A stretch of 64,000 bases of DNA. It comes from Planctomycetota bacterium (lineage in GTDB: Bacteria > Planctomycetota > UBA11346). A program made the translations under genes and the position numbers. Below are positions 48,694-58,611 of the stretch, piece by piece. Under the pieces are notes generated by a model. It searched no databases. It saw nothing but the letters and a program-made list of their open reading frames with translations, and had not been told where the DNA came from. Every line of letters begins with the position of its first letter. Position 1 is the first letter of the stretch. The stretch spans positions 62,001 to 126,000 of the forward strand of contig JACDEI010000001.1 in NCBI GenBank assembly GCA_013816485.1, written 5' to 3'.

Positions 48694-51125
48694 CTCACCG
48701 TGACCATGCGCCTGCATGCAAAGCGAAGGATCAGCCCGACCCTGGCCGGCCCGCTCACCAGGGTGGTGCATCTCCCCATGAGCCAGCGGAAGCGAACTGG
48801 GCCGTGGCGCCAGCGCACGAGCCGGGAACGGGCAGGATCGGCCGTTACCACAGCCTGAATGAAATCGCCAGAGGAGGGATGGGGGCGATCATCAAGGCCC
48901 AGGACCGGGATCTGCGCCGGCAGGTGGCAATGAAAGTGATGCTGCTCGAAGGCAAGGAACACCATCTCCGTTTCGTCGAGGAAGCCCAGATCACCGGCCA
49001 GCTCGAACACCCGGGCATCGTGCCGGTGCACGAGCTGGGCGTTGACCGCCAGGGTAAACCGTTCTTCACCATGAAGCTGGTGAACGGACGCAGCCTCAAG
49101 CAGATCATCGCCGACCTGCGCGCCAAGGAAGCGCATGCGATCGAGGAATTCACGCTTCCACGCCTAGTACGAATCCTTGTCGCTGTCGCCGATGCCGTCG
49201 CCTTCGCCCATCATCGCGGCGTGGTGCACCGCGATCTCAAGCCGGACAACATCATGATCGGCAGCTTCGGTGAGGTGCTGGTCATGGATTGGGGGTTGGC
49301 CAAGCTGGTCGGCCCACCTCCATCTATGACTACCGATCGCCTGCGTCGGCGTCGCAGCGAAACCTCCGGCGTCCAGTTGCCTGCATCCGCACCGGGTGAT
49401 GGTCTGGAGGAAGCTGTCTCGAGCCAGCGCCAGAACAGTGGTCATCACACCCTGTTCGGATCAGTGGTCGGCACGCCGGCCTACATGGCGCCTGAACAGG
49501 CCCGCGGCGATACCGATCTGATCACGCGCAAGACCGACGTGTACGCCTTGGGCGCGATCCTCTATGAAATGCTGACGCTGCTTCCACCGGTGCTGGGTCG
49601 CGATGTGAAGTCGACCATCGCCATGGTATTGGCTGGTCGCATCACGCCGCCGGAGGAACGTACTCCTGAGCGAGCGATTCCAGCGGAATTGTCCGCCATC
49701 GCCATGAAGTCACTCGCGTATGAGCCGCACCACCGCTATCAGAGCGTCGAGGAATTCAGGCGCGATCTCGAGCTCTTCCTTGATGGTCGCTCGGTGTCGG
49801 CGCACGCCGATTCGACGTGGGAGACCATTGCCAAGCTGGTGCGGCGCAATCGTGGCGCGAGCGCTGCCTTCTTGATCGCTACGCTGGTGGTATTGTCGGT
49901 GGGTTCTGTTGCCTTTGTGGTCAATATCGAAGCCCGTCATCACGCCGAGAAACAAGGGGCGTTGGCGCGGAGGGCGCAGGGGCACGCAGAAGAGGCCCTG
50001 GATTCCCTCAAGCGCGAGCACGCTGCCCGGGCGACGGCCGAGCGGGCGGCGGCCCCGGCCCTGATCTTCCAGGCTCGTGCGGCGGTTGAGCACCGTCGTC
50101 ACGAACAGGCGCTGGCGCATACCGAGCTCGCGTTGACCTTCGACCCCGACCTGATGGAGGCGAGACTGCTGCGTGCGCAGATCCTAGTGGCGCTGCGCAA
50201 ATACGCTGCGGCGGCGACTGAGCTTGAGCGCTATCTGCAGGTGCGGACCACCGACAAGGACGCTGCCGAACTCGCCCGTTTGAGCCGCCAAGGTGCGCGT
50301 GAGCACCATTCGGCTCAGCTCGACAATGCGCTTGTGGCCGTGCTCATCCGCCAAGGCGCAACCGACTTGGCGACCGCACTCGCGGGATCGCTCGATAAGC
50401 AGATCGGAGTCTTCCAGGCCAAGCTTGCTAAGGTGTGGCCAGGGGTCGATCTCAGCGCGCTGCCTGACGGCAGCCTGATTTTCAACGGCTACAACCAGCG
50501 CGAGCGCATCGATGACCTGTCGCCCTTGCGCGGTATCCCGCTTAACCAGGTGTCGCTCATCGCATGTGCCCGCGTGGTCGACCTCGGACCGTTGAAGGAC
50601 ATGCCGCTTACGCATCTCAATCTCGATATGTGCACGCGGGTCGCCGACCTGACCCCGCTTGCAGGCAAGCAGCTCGTCGAACTGCGTCTGCGCAATTGTC
50701 GGCGGATCATCGATTTCTCGCCACTCAAAGGCATGCCGCTCGAGACCCTATCGTTGATGGATTGCGAGCAGTTTGGCGATCTCGCACTGCTCAAGGGGAT
50801 GCCGCTCAGGAAGCTGACGCTGCGTAGCTGCCGGTTAATCACCGATCTGACTCCGCTCGTAGGTCTGCCTTTGGAGGAACTCGATATCAGCAACTGTCCG
50901 ATCACCGACTATTCGCCGCTGGCGAGAATCCCCACGTTGCGTTCCCTGGCGATCGAGAAGTGTCCGGCCGTCGACTTTGCACCACTGGCCGGCCTCCCAC
51001 TCGAACAGTTGAAGTTCACTTACGATGGACAGCTCGATCTCAAAACGCTGCGTTCCTACAAGGGTCTGATACGCATCAACGATCAGGAGCCGGCAGTCTT
51101 CTGGGCCTCGCTCAACGGGAAGTAG
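48684..51125 (+). CDS. Ser/Thr protein kinase with membrane helix, TPR-like and leucine-rich repeats
   Basis: 813 residues (an in-frame ATG at 48678 adds two). The PknB-type kinase domain (about 50-345) has RGGMGAII, the ATP-site Lys in QVAMKVM, HRDLKPDNIMI, DWG in place of DFG (VMDWGLAK) and TPAYMAPEQ. A membrane helix (about 395-415, FLIATLVVLSVGSVAFVV) is followed by a coiled coil, a TPR-like stretch (LAHTELALTFDPDLMEARLL in part) and about nine leucine-rich units of the form DLTPLxGxPLxxLxLxxC (about 590-790). This arrangement is characteristic of planctomycete kinases. The outer repeats probably sense a ligand. It lies between the two polysaccharide arms and could regulate them. Confidence 0.9.
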   Translation: MIPPHRDHAPACKAKDQPDPGRPAHQGGASPHEPAEANWAVAPAHEPGTGRIGRYHSLNEIARGGMGAIIKAQDRDLRRQVAMKVMLLEGKEHHLRFVEEAQITGQLEHPGIVPVHELGVDRQGKPFFTMKLVNGRSLKQIIADLRAKEAHAIEEFTLPRLVRILVAVADAVAFAHHRGVVHRDLKPDNIMIGSFGEVLVMDWGLAKLVGPPPSMTTDRLRRRRSETSGVQLPASAPGDGLEEAVSSQRQNSGHHTLFGSVVGTPAYMAPEQARGDTDLITRKTDVYALGAILYEMLTLLPPVLGRDVKSTIAMVLAGRITPPEERTPERAIPAELSAIAMKSLAYEPHHRYQSVEEFRRDLELFLDGRSVSAHADSTWETIAKLVRRNRGASAAFLIATLVVLSVGSVAFVVNIEARHHAEKQGALARRAQGHAEEALDSLKREHAARATAERAAAPALIFQARAAVEHRRHEQALAHTELALTFDPDLMEARLLRAQILVALRKYAAAATELERYLQVRTTDKDAAELARLSRQGAREHHSAQLDNALVAVLIRQGATDLATALAGSLDKQIGVFQAKLAKVWPGVDLSALPDGSLIFNGYNQRERIDDLSPLRGIPLNQVSLIACARVVDLGPLKDMPLTHLNLDMCTRVADLTPLAGKQLVELRLRNCRRIIDFSPLKGMPLETLSLMDCEQFGDLALLKGMPLRKLTLRSCRLITDLTPLVGLPLEELDISNCPITDYSPLARIPTLRSLAIEKCPAVDFAPLAGLPLEQLKFTYDGQLDLKTLRSYKGLIRINDQEPAVFWASLNGK

Positions 51126-51180
51126 CGGATCGCGCAGGAGCCGATCGTCGTGCCTTCAGACGCGCTCACCGCTGCTGGTA

Positions 51181-53082
51181 TCAATTGACGTTCGAGCAGC
51201 TGACAGAGAAGGGGAAGCCAGGGAACGCCATGCTGCCGACACATTCGATATCGGCTTTGCCATCGGGACCCATGCCCACCAACTCTTCGGGTTTTGTCAG
51301 CAGTACCGCTTCGTAGCGGTAGCCGGTGATGCGCCGGCCCATGAAATCCGCGACCTCAAGGATGCGGCCCTGGTTGGTGTGGTTGTCGGTGACGTCCGCC
51401 GCCACCGGGTCGAGCAGGTTTTTGTCGCGCAGGGTGCGGATGATCTGCGGCGCAGGCGCAGCAAACGAAACCCAGTCGATGCGCCGGTCTCCGCGCGAGA
51501 CCACGATGATCACGTTGCGCGGATTCTTCTCGACCGCCGCTTTGTCGTTGGTGATGCAGCACGGGTTGCGGCCGACCGGCAGCGAGCCGAGAGGCTTGAT
51601 TTCGCCATTGCCCTCAGGCGCGGCGATGCCGCCGACGTCATAGACCATCAGCCTCCCATCCATACGCGCGACGTAGGCCTGAGCACCTTTGCCATCGAGG
51701 TGGCCGAAGCGCTTGGGCGTCGCTCCGAACAGGCTGCAGGCCACGGCGGTGGGATTCTTCACCGTCACCATCGCGGCCACGCGCGGTCGGCATTCGCTGG
51801 CCACGTCGAAGGTGTAGGGCCATTTGCCCGGCTCGACACCGAGATCGCGCGTCTTCTGGTAATTCTCTTCGCTGGTGAAATACATCTGGGCGTAGTACTG
51901 GAATAGCGGCCGCAGATCGATGAAGGCGACCTTGCTTTCGGCGCGCGAGGCGACCACCGCATAGCCGGCGCTGGCGCCGTGGTATTCGAGCCCGCCTTTG
52001 CCCTCCAGGCCTTGCCGCCAGAGATCGCGCTCCTTCTGGCTCGCCAAGCCCCGTTGGGGTGAAAGATGGTACCCCCACCAGCGGGTGTTGCTCCAGGCGG
52101 CGATGGCGGTGGGCGCCGCCATGCCCGGCAGATCGATATAACCGAGCAGTTTCATCGAGCCGTAGAGACCGATGTTCACCAGGCCGGGAACCGCTTCATT
52201 CCATGTGAAATAATGCAGTCCCTGGCCTTTGGGATAGCTGCTGTCCATCGCCAGCACCGCCACCTGCCCCTGGAATTTTTCGGTGTCCCAGATCGTCACC
52301 AACGCGAATTCGTTGTTGCCGGTCAAGGCGATGGCGGTGGGCACCTTCTTTTTCGGGAATTGGAAAAGGGGATAGCGGTCGACGCTGGTGTTGGTGCCGG
52401 TAGCCGCGATCACGCCGCCCTGGAACACCATCAGCGAGCAGTTGGTCCACAGGCCGATGCCGCGCGCTTGGCCCACCGGACGATCGAGCTGCCCACCCGC
52501 CGCCTGCCGATAATGCGTCTGCAGCATGGCCGGATCGGGATGGGCGCCGCCGTCCAGGTAATAGTGGGGCTTCTGGAAGTAGACGTGGTGGGCGTTGCTG
52601 TTCGCCCGCACACGGTCGACGCCAGGATCGCTCCGCACATCGGGCAGGTAGAAAACCTGCATCACCGAGCTCGAATAGCCACCGGCCTCCTTCACGGGGT
52701 CACCGATCTGATAGGGTAAATTCTGGTAGATGCCCTTGTCCGGTCGGAGCCAGACCTCAGGGAATTCCTCTGGGATCTTATCCTTCTTGTGGAAGAAGGC
52801 GTAGTCAGGGCCGAGCCGCCTGGTGAGGGATAGCGCATCGTAGGCGTTGGCTTCCCGCACATAGGCGGTCTTGTTGATTTTGCCGCCCGGTCCCACCGCC
52901 TTGCCCAGCCATGAGGAAAGATCGCCGCCGAGCTCGTCGACGGCGATTTCCGGTTCAGCGGTCGGAGGCGGTTGGGGTTCCTCGCCTGCGCCAGCGAGAC
53001 AGATCAATAGCGATGCCAGTGCCCATCCGGAGTGACGTAGGGCGACGATCAGGATGGGTGTGGCGAGTGTGGTCGTCTGCAT
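51181..53082 (-). CDS. Secreted protein of unknown function, possible beta-propeller
   Basis: 633 residues with a signal peptide (hydrophobic WALASLLICLAGAGEE, cleavage near 33). The mature part contains repeated beta segments such as TAIALTGNNEFALVTIWDTEKF, GYAVVASRAESKVAFIDLRP and RNVIIVVSRGDRRIDWVSF, which look like propeller blades but no named family was recognised. Cysteines are few and the end is FSVSCSNVN. It is the last gene of the right polysaccharide operon, 1 nt after the EEP gene, so it may be a surface or periplasmic component linked with the polymer. Confidence 0.6.
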   Translation of the reverse strand: MQTTTLATPILIVALRHSGWALASLLICLAGAGEEPQPPPTAEPEIAVDELGGDLSSWLGKAVGPGGKINKTAYVREANAYDALSLTRRLGPDYAFFHKKDKIPEEFPEVWLRPDKGIYQNLPYQIGDPVKEAGGYSSSVMQVFYLPDVRSDPGVDRVRANSNAHHVYFQKPHYYLDGGAHPDPAMLQTHYRQAAGGQLDRPVGQARGIGLWTNCSLMVFQGGVIAATGTNTSVDRYPLFQFPKKKVPTAIALTGNNEFALVTIWDTEKFQGQVAVLAMDSSYPKGQGLHYFTWNEAVPGLVNIGLYGSMKLLGYIDLPGMAAPTAIAAWSNTRWWGYHLSPQRGLASQKERDLWRQGLEGKGGLEYHGASAGYAVVASRAESKVAFIDLRPLFQYYAQMYFTSEENYQKTRDLGVEPGKWPYTFDVASECRPRVAAMVTVKNPTAVACSLFGATPKRFGHLDGKGAQAYVARMDGRLMVYDVGGIAAPEGNGEIKPLGSLPVGRNPCCITNDKAAVEKNPRNVIIVVSRGDRRIDWVSFAAPAPQIIRTLRDKNLLDPVAADVTDNHTNQGRILEVADFMGRRITGYRYEAVLLTKPEELVGMGPDGKADIECVGSMAFPGFPFSVSCSNVN

Positions 53083-53083
53083 G

Positions 53084-54118
53084 TTAGTCCTTGTCCCTCG
53101 GCCTCAGCCAAGCGGTGGCACGCAGGCCGCGATGGTCGCTGCCGGGAATGGGAAATGGTTGCACAGCGGTGAGCCCCAGGTCGCGGGCGAGCAGATGATC
53201 GATGCCGATGCCGCCTGGTCCCAGGACGGCGGGCCAGGTGGCGGGCGACAGTCCAGGAGCGCGTCTGAGTCCAGAGCCGCGGATGAATGTACGCCATTGC
53301 GGCGATGAGGAGCTGATGTTGAGGTCGCCCAGCAACAGCAAGGGCCTGCGGTCAACGGCGGCGAGGTCGACGAGCATCTGCAATTGTCCGTTGCGCAGGG
53401 TCTCGGTCGTGACGTCCTTGGGCGAGTGGAGATGCGCGACGATGACGCGCAGGGGATGTTCCTGGCCGAGATCAATGGCGGCTTCGAGCATCCCCGCGCC
53501 ATTGGCCTCATGCAATGTCGTTGAGATGATCGGATAGGCGCTGAGCAGCGCCACGCTGAGCGTGCCGGCGCGATCTTCCCAGTGTTGGAATGGCCAGCGC
53601 GTGACCGCCAGGAGTGGTCGGTCCTTGGCCGAAACCTCGGCCAGGCCGACGACATCCGCGGTGAGCGCAGCGATGGTCTGCATCGCCTGCGTCCGCTCGC
53701 GATTGAAGTCATTGGCATTCGCGAACGCCACGGTGATTGGCAACGCCGCTGTCGCCGCTGTTTCCCGCGTTTCACCTGCGGGCAGGCGCGGTTCCAGCAG
53801 CGAACGGATTCCTGGGATGACGGCGACCATCGTCAGCAATGCCAGCACAACCGCGTAACGCGGCCGCCGTCGCCAGAGCACCAGCGCGGGCAACAAACCG
53901 AGCGCGGCGTGTCCCGACCAATGCACCGCCAGTTCGCCGAGCCACAGCCACGGGGCAGCGACCCCGGCCAAGGCCACGAACGCGCATCCGCTGGCGAGGA
54001 GCAGCGCTGCCCGGGCGCGGAGGGCGGTCGCTGCTGTTTGGGAACCGCCGCCATGCGGATGCTGCGGATGGACATCGGCGATCACCGGTGGCGCTGCAAT
54101 GGACTCGTTGGTGGTCAT
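53084..54118 (-). CDS. Membrane-anchored endonuclease/exonuclease/phosphatase-fold protein
   Basis: 344 residues. Two or three helices (about 35-115) precede an EEP domain with DVVGLAEVSAKDRPLL (the metal-site Glu), RVIVAHLHSPKD, LLGDLNISSSSPQWR (G-D-x-N) and GSDHRGLRA (S-D-H) motifs, ending the fold normally. Known relatives cleave phosphodiesters in DNA, lipids or nucleotides; this one probably faces the periplasm. In a polysaccharide operon a phosphodiester or lipid-linked substrate is plausible. Start overlaps the acyltransferase stop by 4 nt. Confidence 0.8.
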   Translation of the reverse strand: MTTNESIAAPPVIADVHPQHPHGGGSQTAATALRARAALLLASGCAFVALAGVAAPWLWLGELAVHWSGHAALGLLPALVLWRRRPRYAVVLALLTMVAVIPGIRSLLEPRLPAGETRETAATAALPITVAFANANDFNRERTQAMQTIAALTADVVGLAEVSAKDRPLLAVTRWPFQHWEDRAGTLSVALLSAYPIISTTLHEANGAGMLEAAIDLGQEHPLRVIVAHLHSPKDVTTETLRNGQLQMLVDLAAVDRRPLLLLGDLNISSSSPQWRTFIRGSGLRRAPGLSPATWPAVLGPGGIGIDHLLARDLGLTAVQPFPIPGSDHRGLRATAWLRPRDKD

Positions 54119-54783
54119 TGGACGTAGCCATCCACACGGTGGAAGTAGGCGAACTGGGGATCCAGGCCCTTCACCGGTCTTGCCGGCACACCGGCGTACA
54201 AATGCGAGACCTCCAGATACGCCTTGTTGAGCAACGACATCGCGCCCAGCACCGAACGCTCCGGCAGCGCGGCGCCAGCCAGCAGCACGCAGTCGGTGCC
54301 GACGAAGCAGTAGGCGCCGATGGAGACCGGCTGGGATGACTGACGGTTCGTCGTGAGGTCGATGCTATGGGTGAGGATCTGGGTGCTAAAACCAGCAAGG
54401 GTGGAGAAGGGGCCGATGGCGATGCCACCCGTGCAATCGAGCAGGTGGCGGTTGGTCACGTGCGCATGCGCACCTATCACCAGATCGTTGCGCCGCTCGG
54501 GCTGATGCACGAAGTGCCGGGGATGGCCGAGGGGAAATCCGCTGATCCAGTTGCCGCGTCCGATGCTGGCGTGGTCGCCGAGTTCCAGCAGTTCCACGCC
54601 TTTGACGATCGTGAAATGGCCGATGCTGGCGCCATCACCCAGGTGCAGACGCCGCACCGCGACCACCGCCAAGCCGATGCGGGCGCGGGGATGGATGCGA
54701 TAGCCGAACAGCCCACGCAGCAGCAGCCGCCGAAGAAACCACGGCAGTGGCAGGAGTGCGAGTTGAACGAGGGCTTTTAGCAT
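54115..54783 (-). CDS. Left-handed beta-helix acyltransferase
   Basis: 222 residues. Hexapeptide repeats occur in HLGDGASIGHFTIVKGVELL, LGDHASIGRGNWISG, VIGAHAHVTNRHLLDC and VSIGAYCFVGTDCVLLAGA, ending with LYAGVPARPVKGLD. A helical N-terminus (ALVQLALLPLPWFLRRLLL) may associate with the membrane. It likely acetylates the polysaccharide. It overlaps the glycosyltransferase stop by 7 nt and the EEP start by 4 nt. Confidence 0.82.
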   Translation of the reverse strand: MLKALVQLALLPLPWFLRRLLLRGLFGYRIHPRARIGLAVVAVRRLHLGDGASIGHFTIVKGVELLELGDHASIGRGNWISGFPLGHPRHFVHQPERRNDLVIGAHAHVTNRHLLDCTGGIAIGPFSTLAGFSTQILTHSIDLTTNRQSSQPVSIGAYCFVGTDCVLLAGAALPERSVLGAMSLLNKAYLEVSHLYAGVPARPVKGLDPQFAYFHRVDGYVQ

Positions 54784-56033
54784 GGCGTGAGGTCTCGGTA
54801 GAGAGCGATATACTCATCGATCATGCGGTCGGTGGTGAAACGCGAGAGGTTGGCGGTGCCCTGGCTGACCAGTTGTGAACGAAATCCAGGTTCGCTGAGG
54901 CGCAGAATATCTTCGGCCATGCCCGCCTCATCCTCGACGTCGTGGATCAACGCCCCATCGCCCGCGACTTCGAGGAACGGACCGCACGCACTGCATACCA
55001 CGGGACAGGCGCAGGCCTGGGCTTCGATGATCGGCCAGCCGAACCCTTCGTAGCGGCTGGGAAACAGGAAGGCGTGGGCGCCGCCATACAGGGCTTCCAA
55101 CTGCTGATCATCTGGCCGCACCACGTCATGGATCCGCCCTTCTATCCCGAGTTGTCGTGCAAGGGCGCGTAGTTCCTGCGAAAGCGGCTGTCCGGCGAAC
55201 ACCACATCGCCCGGCCAACGATCCTTGATCAACGCACCGATGCGCAGCACGGCTTCACGGTTCTTGCGCCGCAGATTGGAGCCCACGTGCAGGACGTAGG
55301 GACGCCCGCCCAGCGTTGGCAGCAGCGGGGCGATGCGGCCCTGTATCTCGCTGACATCGAGCGGTCGGAATGGCTGGTTCAGGCCATTGAGCACCAGCCC
55401 CAGACGTGGACCGGATTGCACCAACCGTTGAGCGTCTGCGAGTGTGTAGCTCGACACCGCCGCCAGCACCTGTGCTTGGTGCAGTCCTTTGAGGATCCAG
55501 CGCTGGAGATGACCGCCAGCGATCCCTGCCGGACAATCGGTGTCTTCCCCCAGGGCACCGCGCACGGCCAGCAGATCATGGCAGGTCACCACCGTTGGCC
55601 GAGCCGCGAGGTAGCGGCAGTACATGGCATTGGAGTGGTCGCAAATGTGCACCACATCGCACCATCCCAGATGCGTGGGGAGATCCTGAGGAAACAGGGC
55701 GAACTTGTCGACGTAACCGAGCCATTTCCCCAGGCCGCCAGCACCCGGTTTGAGACGACCGAGACGGGCAGTCGGTTTTACCAGTCGCACCTCCAGGCCA
55801 CGTTGCGGGAGCTCGCGCATCATCAGCTCGGCAAAACGCTGCATGCTCTCCTGACGATCGTGCTCGTAGTTGCCGATCAGCAGCACGCGCAGCGGTCGGG
55901 TCGTTTCCTCCGCTGCGCGTGGCATGTCCGCTGGGCGTGGCGTGTCCGTTGCGCGTGGCGTGTCCGTTGCGCGTGGCGTGTCCACTGCGCGTGGCGTGTC
56001 CACCAGCGCGTCCTTGAGGGTCATGGTGGTCAT
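54777..56033 (-). CDS. Glycosyltransferase family 4 with a DTPRA repeat N-terminus
   Basis: 418 residues from the ATG at 56033, which overlaps the upstream polymerase-like stop by 4 nt. About 40 residues of tandem DTPRAT/VDTPRA repeats come before the GT-B fold (LRVLLIGNYEHDRQES). The donor half has YVLHVGSNLRRKNREAVL and the E-x7-E motif in SRYEGFGWPIIEAQACA. It is a cytoplasmic sugar transferase of the repeat-unit pathway. The N-terminal repeat is unusual for the family and coded by an 18-bp DNA repeat. Confidence 0.88.
   Translation of the reverse strand: MTTMTLKDALVDTPRAVDTPRATDTPRATDTPRPADMPRAAEETTRPLRVLLIGNYEHDRQESMQRFAELMMRELPQRGLEVRLVKPTARLGRLKPGAGGLGKWLGYVDKFALFPQDLPTHLGWCDVVHICDHSNAMYCRYLAARPTVVTCHDLLAVRGALGEDTDCPAGIAGGHLQRWILKGLHQAQVLAAVSSYTLADAQRLVQSGPRLGLVLNGLNQPFRPLDVSEIQGRIAPLLPTLGGRPYVLHVGSNLRRKNREAVLRIGALIKDRWPGDVVFAGQPLSQELRALARQLGIEGRIHDVVRPDDQQLEALYGGAHAFLFPSRYEGFGWPIIEAQACACPVVCSACGPFLEVAGDGALIHDVEDEAGMAEDILRLSEPGFRSQLVSQGTANLSRFTTDRMIDEYIALYRDLTPC
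55911..56000 (-). repeat. Five tandem 18-bp repeats
   Basis: Units of cgytgcgcgtggcgtgtc (plus strand) at 55911, 55929, 55947, 55965 and 55983, nearly identical, encode repeated (V/T)DTPRA near the N-terminus of the glycosyltransferase. Because 18 bp is a multiple of three, copy-number change would keep the frame. Confidence 0.9.
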
Positions 56034-57376
56034 GGATTGACTCCAGTAATGGAAGCTCGCCGTGCAGTGAGCGCCGCGAGGGTGAAGCCGGTGAAGAGCC
56101 AGGTGTAGCCGTTGATGGTCCCCTGCGAGGTGGCCTGACCGATGACCAGCATGACGCCCGCCACCGACCACAGCAGGAGCGGGAGAGCGTCGTCCTCCCG
56201 CCGCAATTTGGCCACCGCCGCCCCCAGCAGCCACAGCGCCAGCGCCCAACGTGCGAGCATGTAGAGCGGTCCGAAGATCAGCCCGAGTTCCAGGACCACG
56301 CGCTCGCTCTCATTCTCAGCGCCGCCGGCGAATGCCTGACCGCCGGTCAGGCTCGCGCCGCCCACGCTCAGTCCGCCGATGCCGCTGCCCAACACCTCTG
56401 CGCGATCGATCAGCGACAGCTCGCCGCCCATCAGTCCGATGGTGCGGGTGAAGAAGTCCTCGCCTGATTCCTGGGCCGCGGTCTGACGTTCCCACAGGAT
56501 TTCGAGGGCGCTGGGGAAAACCGTGGCCGCGAAACCGGCAAGCACCGCCATCATCGCGGGGATGCCGATCAGCATCCGCCAGTTGCGACGTGTCGGCGGG
56601 ACCACGAATTCCATGACTAACAGGATGCCGACGATGATCGCGACGTGCGTGAAGGCGGTGCGGCTGCCGCTGACCGCCAAGCAGGTGGTGACGCCCAGGG
56701 CGCAGAGCAGCAGAACCGTCAGCGGCAGGAAGCGGCGGCGGAACTGCTCATGCAGCGCGACCGCCAAGCATGCCACACTGGCCGCCACGAAGCACGCCAT
56801 GCCGGCGGTGAAGGTGAAGGTGCCGGTGGTGCGCACCACTCCGTGCGCCACGGTGAAGACCGCTCCGTCGCCGTAACTGCGATTGACCCAGGCGGAGGTG
56901 GGGGAGAGATACTGCACCACTGACAGCACGGCCATCGGCACCGATACCAGCAGCGTCCCTTTGACCAGGGCGAGCAGCTCCTCGCGGGTCAGCACCGTCA
57001 TCGCGGTGAGGGCGACCAGTGGATAGAAGCAGTAGTTGCGCACTCCATAGGCCGCCACGACGGGAGAGTATCCGAGCGCGATCACCTGATAACCGGCGAG
57101 GAAGACCAGGCAGATGGTGAGCAGCACGGCGACGATCAGCAGCCGACTGAGCGGAACCAGTCGCGCGTTCACTGCCAGCATCAGCGCGGCGATGGCGAAA
57201 GGATCGCGGATGAAGAACACGATCTGATGAAATTCTGGCACCAGCCATTTGCGCACCGCGCCTTCCAGGATCAGCAGCCAATAGATCGTGATCACCAGCA
57301 CCGCCACCTGCCGCCGCGCTTTCGTCTGATCCGTGATGCCGGGATCAACGGGCAACGACAGCGTGCTGGCGATCAT
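56030..57376 (-). CDS. O-antigen ligase/polymerase-like integral membrane protein
   Basis: 448 residues with about ten to eleven hydrophobic helices. A large loop between late helices (about 300-365, containing GEDFFTRTIGLMGGE and GSGIGGLSVGGAS) lies where Wzy/WaaL proteins carry their catalytic loop, and a VSGSRTAF motif resembles the 'SRG/SRT' of the O-antigen ligase family. It probably polymerises the repeat units in the periplasm. Whether Wzy or a ligase cannot be told. ATGA overlaps on both sides. Confidence 0.75.
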   Translation of the reverse strand: MIASTLSLPVDPGITDQTKARRQVAVLVITIYWLLILEGAVRKWLVPEFHQIVFFIRDPFAIAALMLAVNARLVPLSRLLIVAVLLTICLVFLAGYQVIALGYSPVVAAYGVRNYCFYPLVALTAMTVLTREELLALVKGTLLVSVPMAVLSVVQYLSPTSAWVNRSYGDGAVFTVAHGVVRTTGTFTFTAGMACFVAASVACLAVALHEQFRRRFLPLTVLLLCALGVTTCLAVSGSRTAFTHVAIIVGILLVMEFVVPPTRRNWRMLIGIPAMMAVLAGFAATVFPSALEILWERQTAAQESGEDFFTRTIGLMGGELSLIDRAEVLGSGIGGLSVGGASLTGGQAFAGGAENESERVVLELGLIFGPLYMLARWALALWLLGAAVAKLRREDDALPLLLWSVAGVMLVIGQATSQGTINGYTWLFTGFTLAALTARRASITGVNP

Positions 57377-58611
57377 GCCGGCACCGGCGCGCTGATCATC
57401 TCGGCCAAGCGCTGGCGATAGACATCCCAGGTGGCGCGGCGGGCGGTGGCGAGCGCCGCTTCGGACATGTCGCGCAGCAGGGAGCGATCACGTGCCAGCC
57501 GCGCCACCCGCTCGACCAGGGCCTCGCTATCGCGGATGGGGATGATGAAACCGTCGACACCATCGCTCAGCACATCGGGGGCGCCGGAGTTTGGCGTGGA
57601 AATCACCGGCAATCCCTGCGCCAGCGCTTCGAGGATGACCAGACCGAAGCCATCGAAGAGCGTAGGAAAAAGGAGAACATCGTGGGCGCGCATTTCGCGC
57701 AGGATCTCCGGGTGCGGTAGCGATTCGATATAGCGGACCTGTGCGAGTTCAGTGTCGAGCGCAGGGCATGCGCTGCCGCCCTCACGCTTGCCGATGACGG
57801 TCAGGCGCACCGCCGTGCCGAGCTGACGCGCGGCGGCGAACAGGTAGCTGAGGCCCTTGCGCTGGCTCAGCCCGCCCACCGCAAGCAGGCGCAAGGGGGC
57901 ATGCAGATTGGTCTCGCGGGGGACGGTAGTCGGGTCGCTGCACCCATAGGGGATGACGCGCACCCGCTCGGGAGCCACCGGTGAGGACGCCAGGGTCTCG
58001 CGCACGAAGTGGCTCGGCACCACCACGGTGTCGGCGAGTTCCAGCTCGCGTTCCTTGCGCGCGAGTTTGGCATCGCCGTCGTGCAGGATGGCGATGGTCG
58101 GCGCCCACGCGGGCTGCAGTTCCGCCTCCTCACCAAGGATGGCGCGATGTGCCCGCCAATAACCGATCGGCAATTCATAGAACCCGTGGATGCCCAGCTG
58201 TCGCGCCGCTTGCAGACTCGCTGCGGCGCTGTCCTCGTAGGTATAGATGCCGGTCAAAGCAGGGAGTGCCGGAAGCCTGCGGGCAAAGGCGCGATCGAGA
58301 TCGTGGTTGACGGCATCGATGCAGAAGCGTCCCGTTTCGTGCCGTACCAGTCCGCTGAAGCCGAGGCGTGCGGCAGTTAGCCGACCGAGCTCACGCAGCG
58401 GCCGGGTGTGGGTAACGCTGAGCACTGGATAGGGCAGACCGCGCCGTCGGCATTCCCGAATGATGCCCGCCGGCAGCAGGCGATCGGCGAGCCAGCGGTG
58501 GTCCCACGCCAAGCAGGTCCAGAATTCGGCCAGCATCCCCCGTTCGGCCAGCGCCAGCGCCGCCGCGCGCACGTTGGCGTTCCCGACCGCATGCGCCATG
58601 GCGATGGTCAT
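57373..58611 (-). CDS. Glycosyltransferase family 4 enzyme
   Basis: 412 residues. The start at 58611 overlaps the next upstream gene's stop by 4 nt; the longer frame upstream is a shadow of that gene. The donor half has LLAVGGLSQRKGLSYLF and the E-x7-E motif in FDGFGLVILEALAQG, followed by NSGAPDVLSDGVDGFI. The acceptor half is unusual, with FWTCLAWDHRWLADRL near the start. Acceptor and sugar are unknown. Confidence 0.86.
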   Translation of the reverse strand: MTIAMAHAVGNANVRAAALALAERGMLAEFWTCLAWDHRWLADRLLPAGIIRECRRRGLPYPVLSVTHTRPLRELGRLTAARLGFSGLVRHETGRFCIDAVNHDLDRAFARRLPALPALTGIYTYEDSAAASLQAARQLGIHGFYELPIGYWRAHRAILGEEAELQPAWAPTIAILHDGDAKLARKERELELADTVVVPSHFVRETLASSPVAPERVRVIPYGCSDPTTVPRETNLHAPLRLLAVGGLSQRKGLSYLFAAARQLGTAVRLTVIGKREGGSACPALDTELAQVRYIESLPHPEILREMRAHDVLLFPTLFDGFGLVILEALAQGLPVISTPNSGAPDVLSDGVDGFIIPIRDSEALVERVARLARDRSLLRDMSEAALATARRATWDVYRQRLAEMISAPVPA

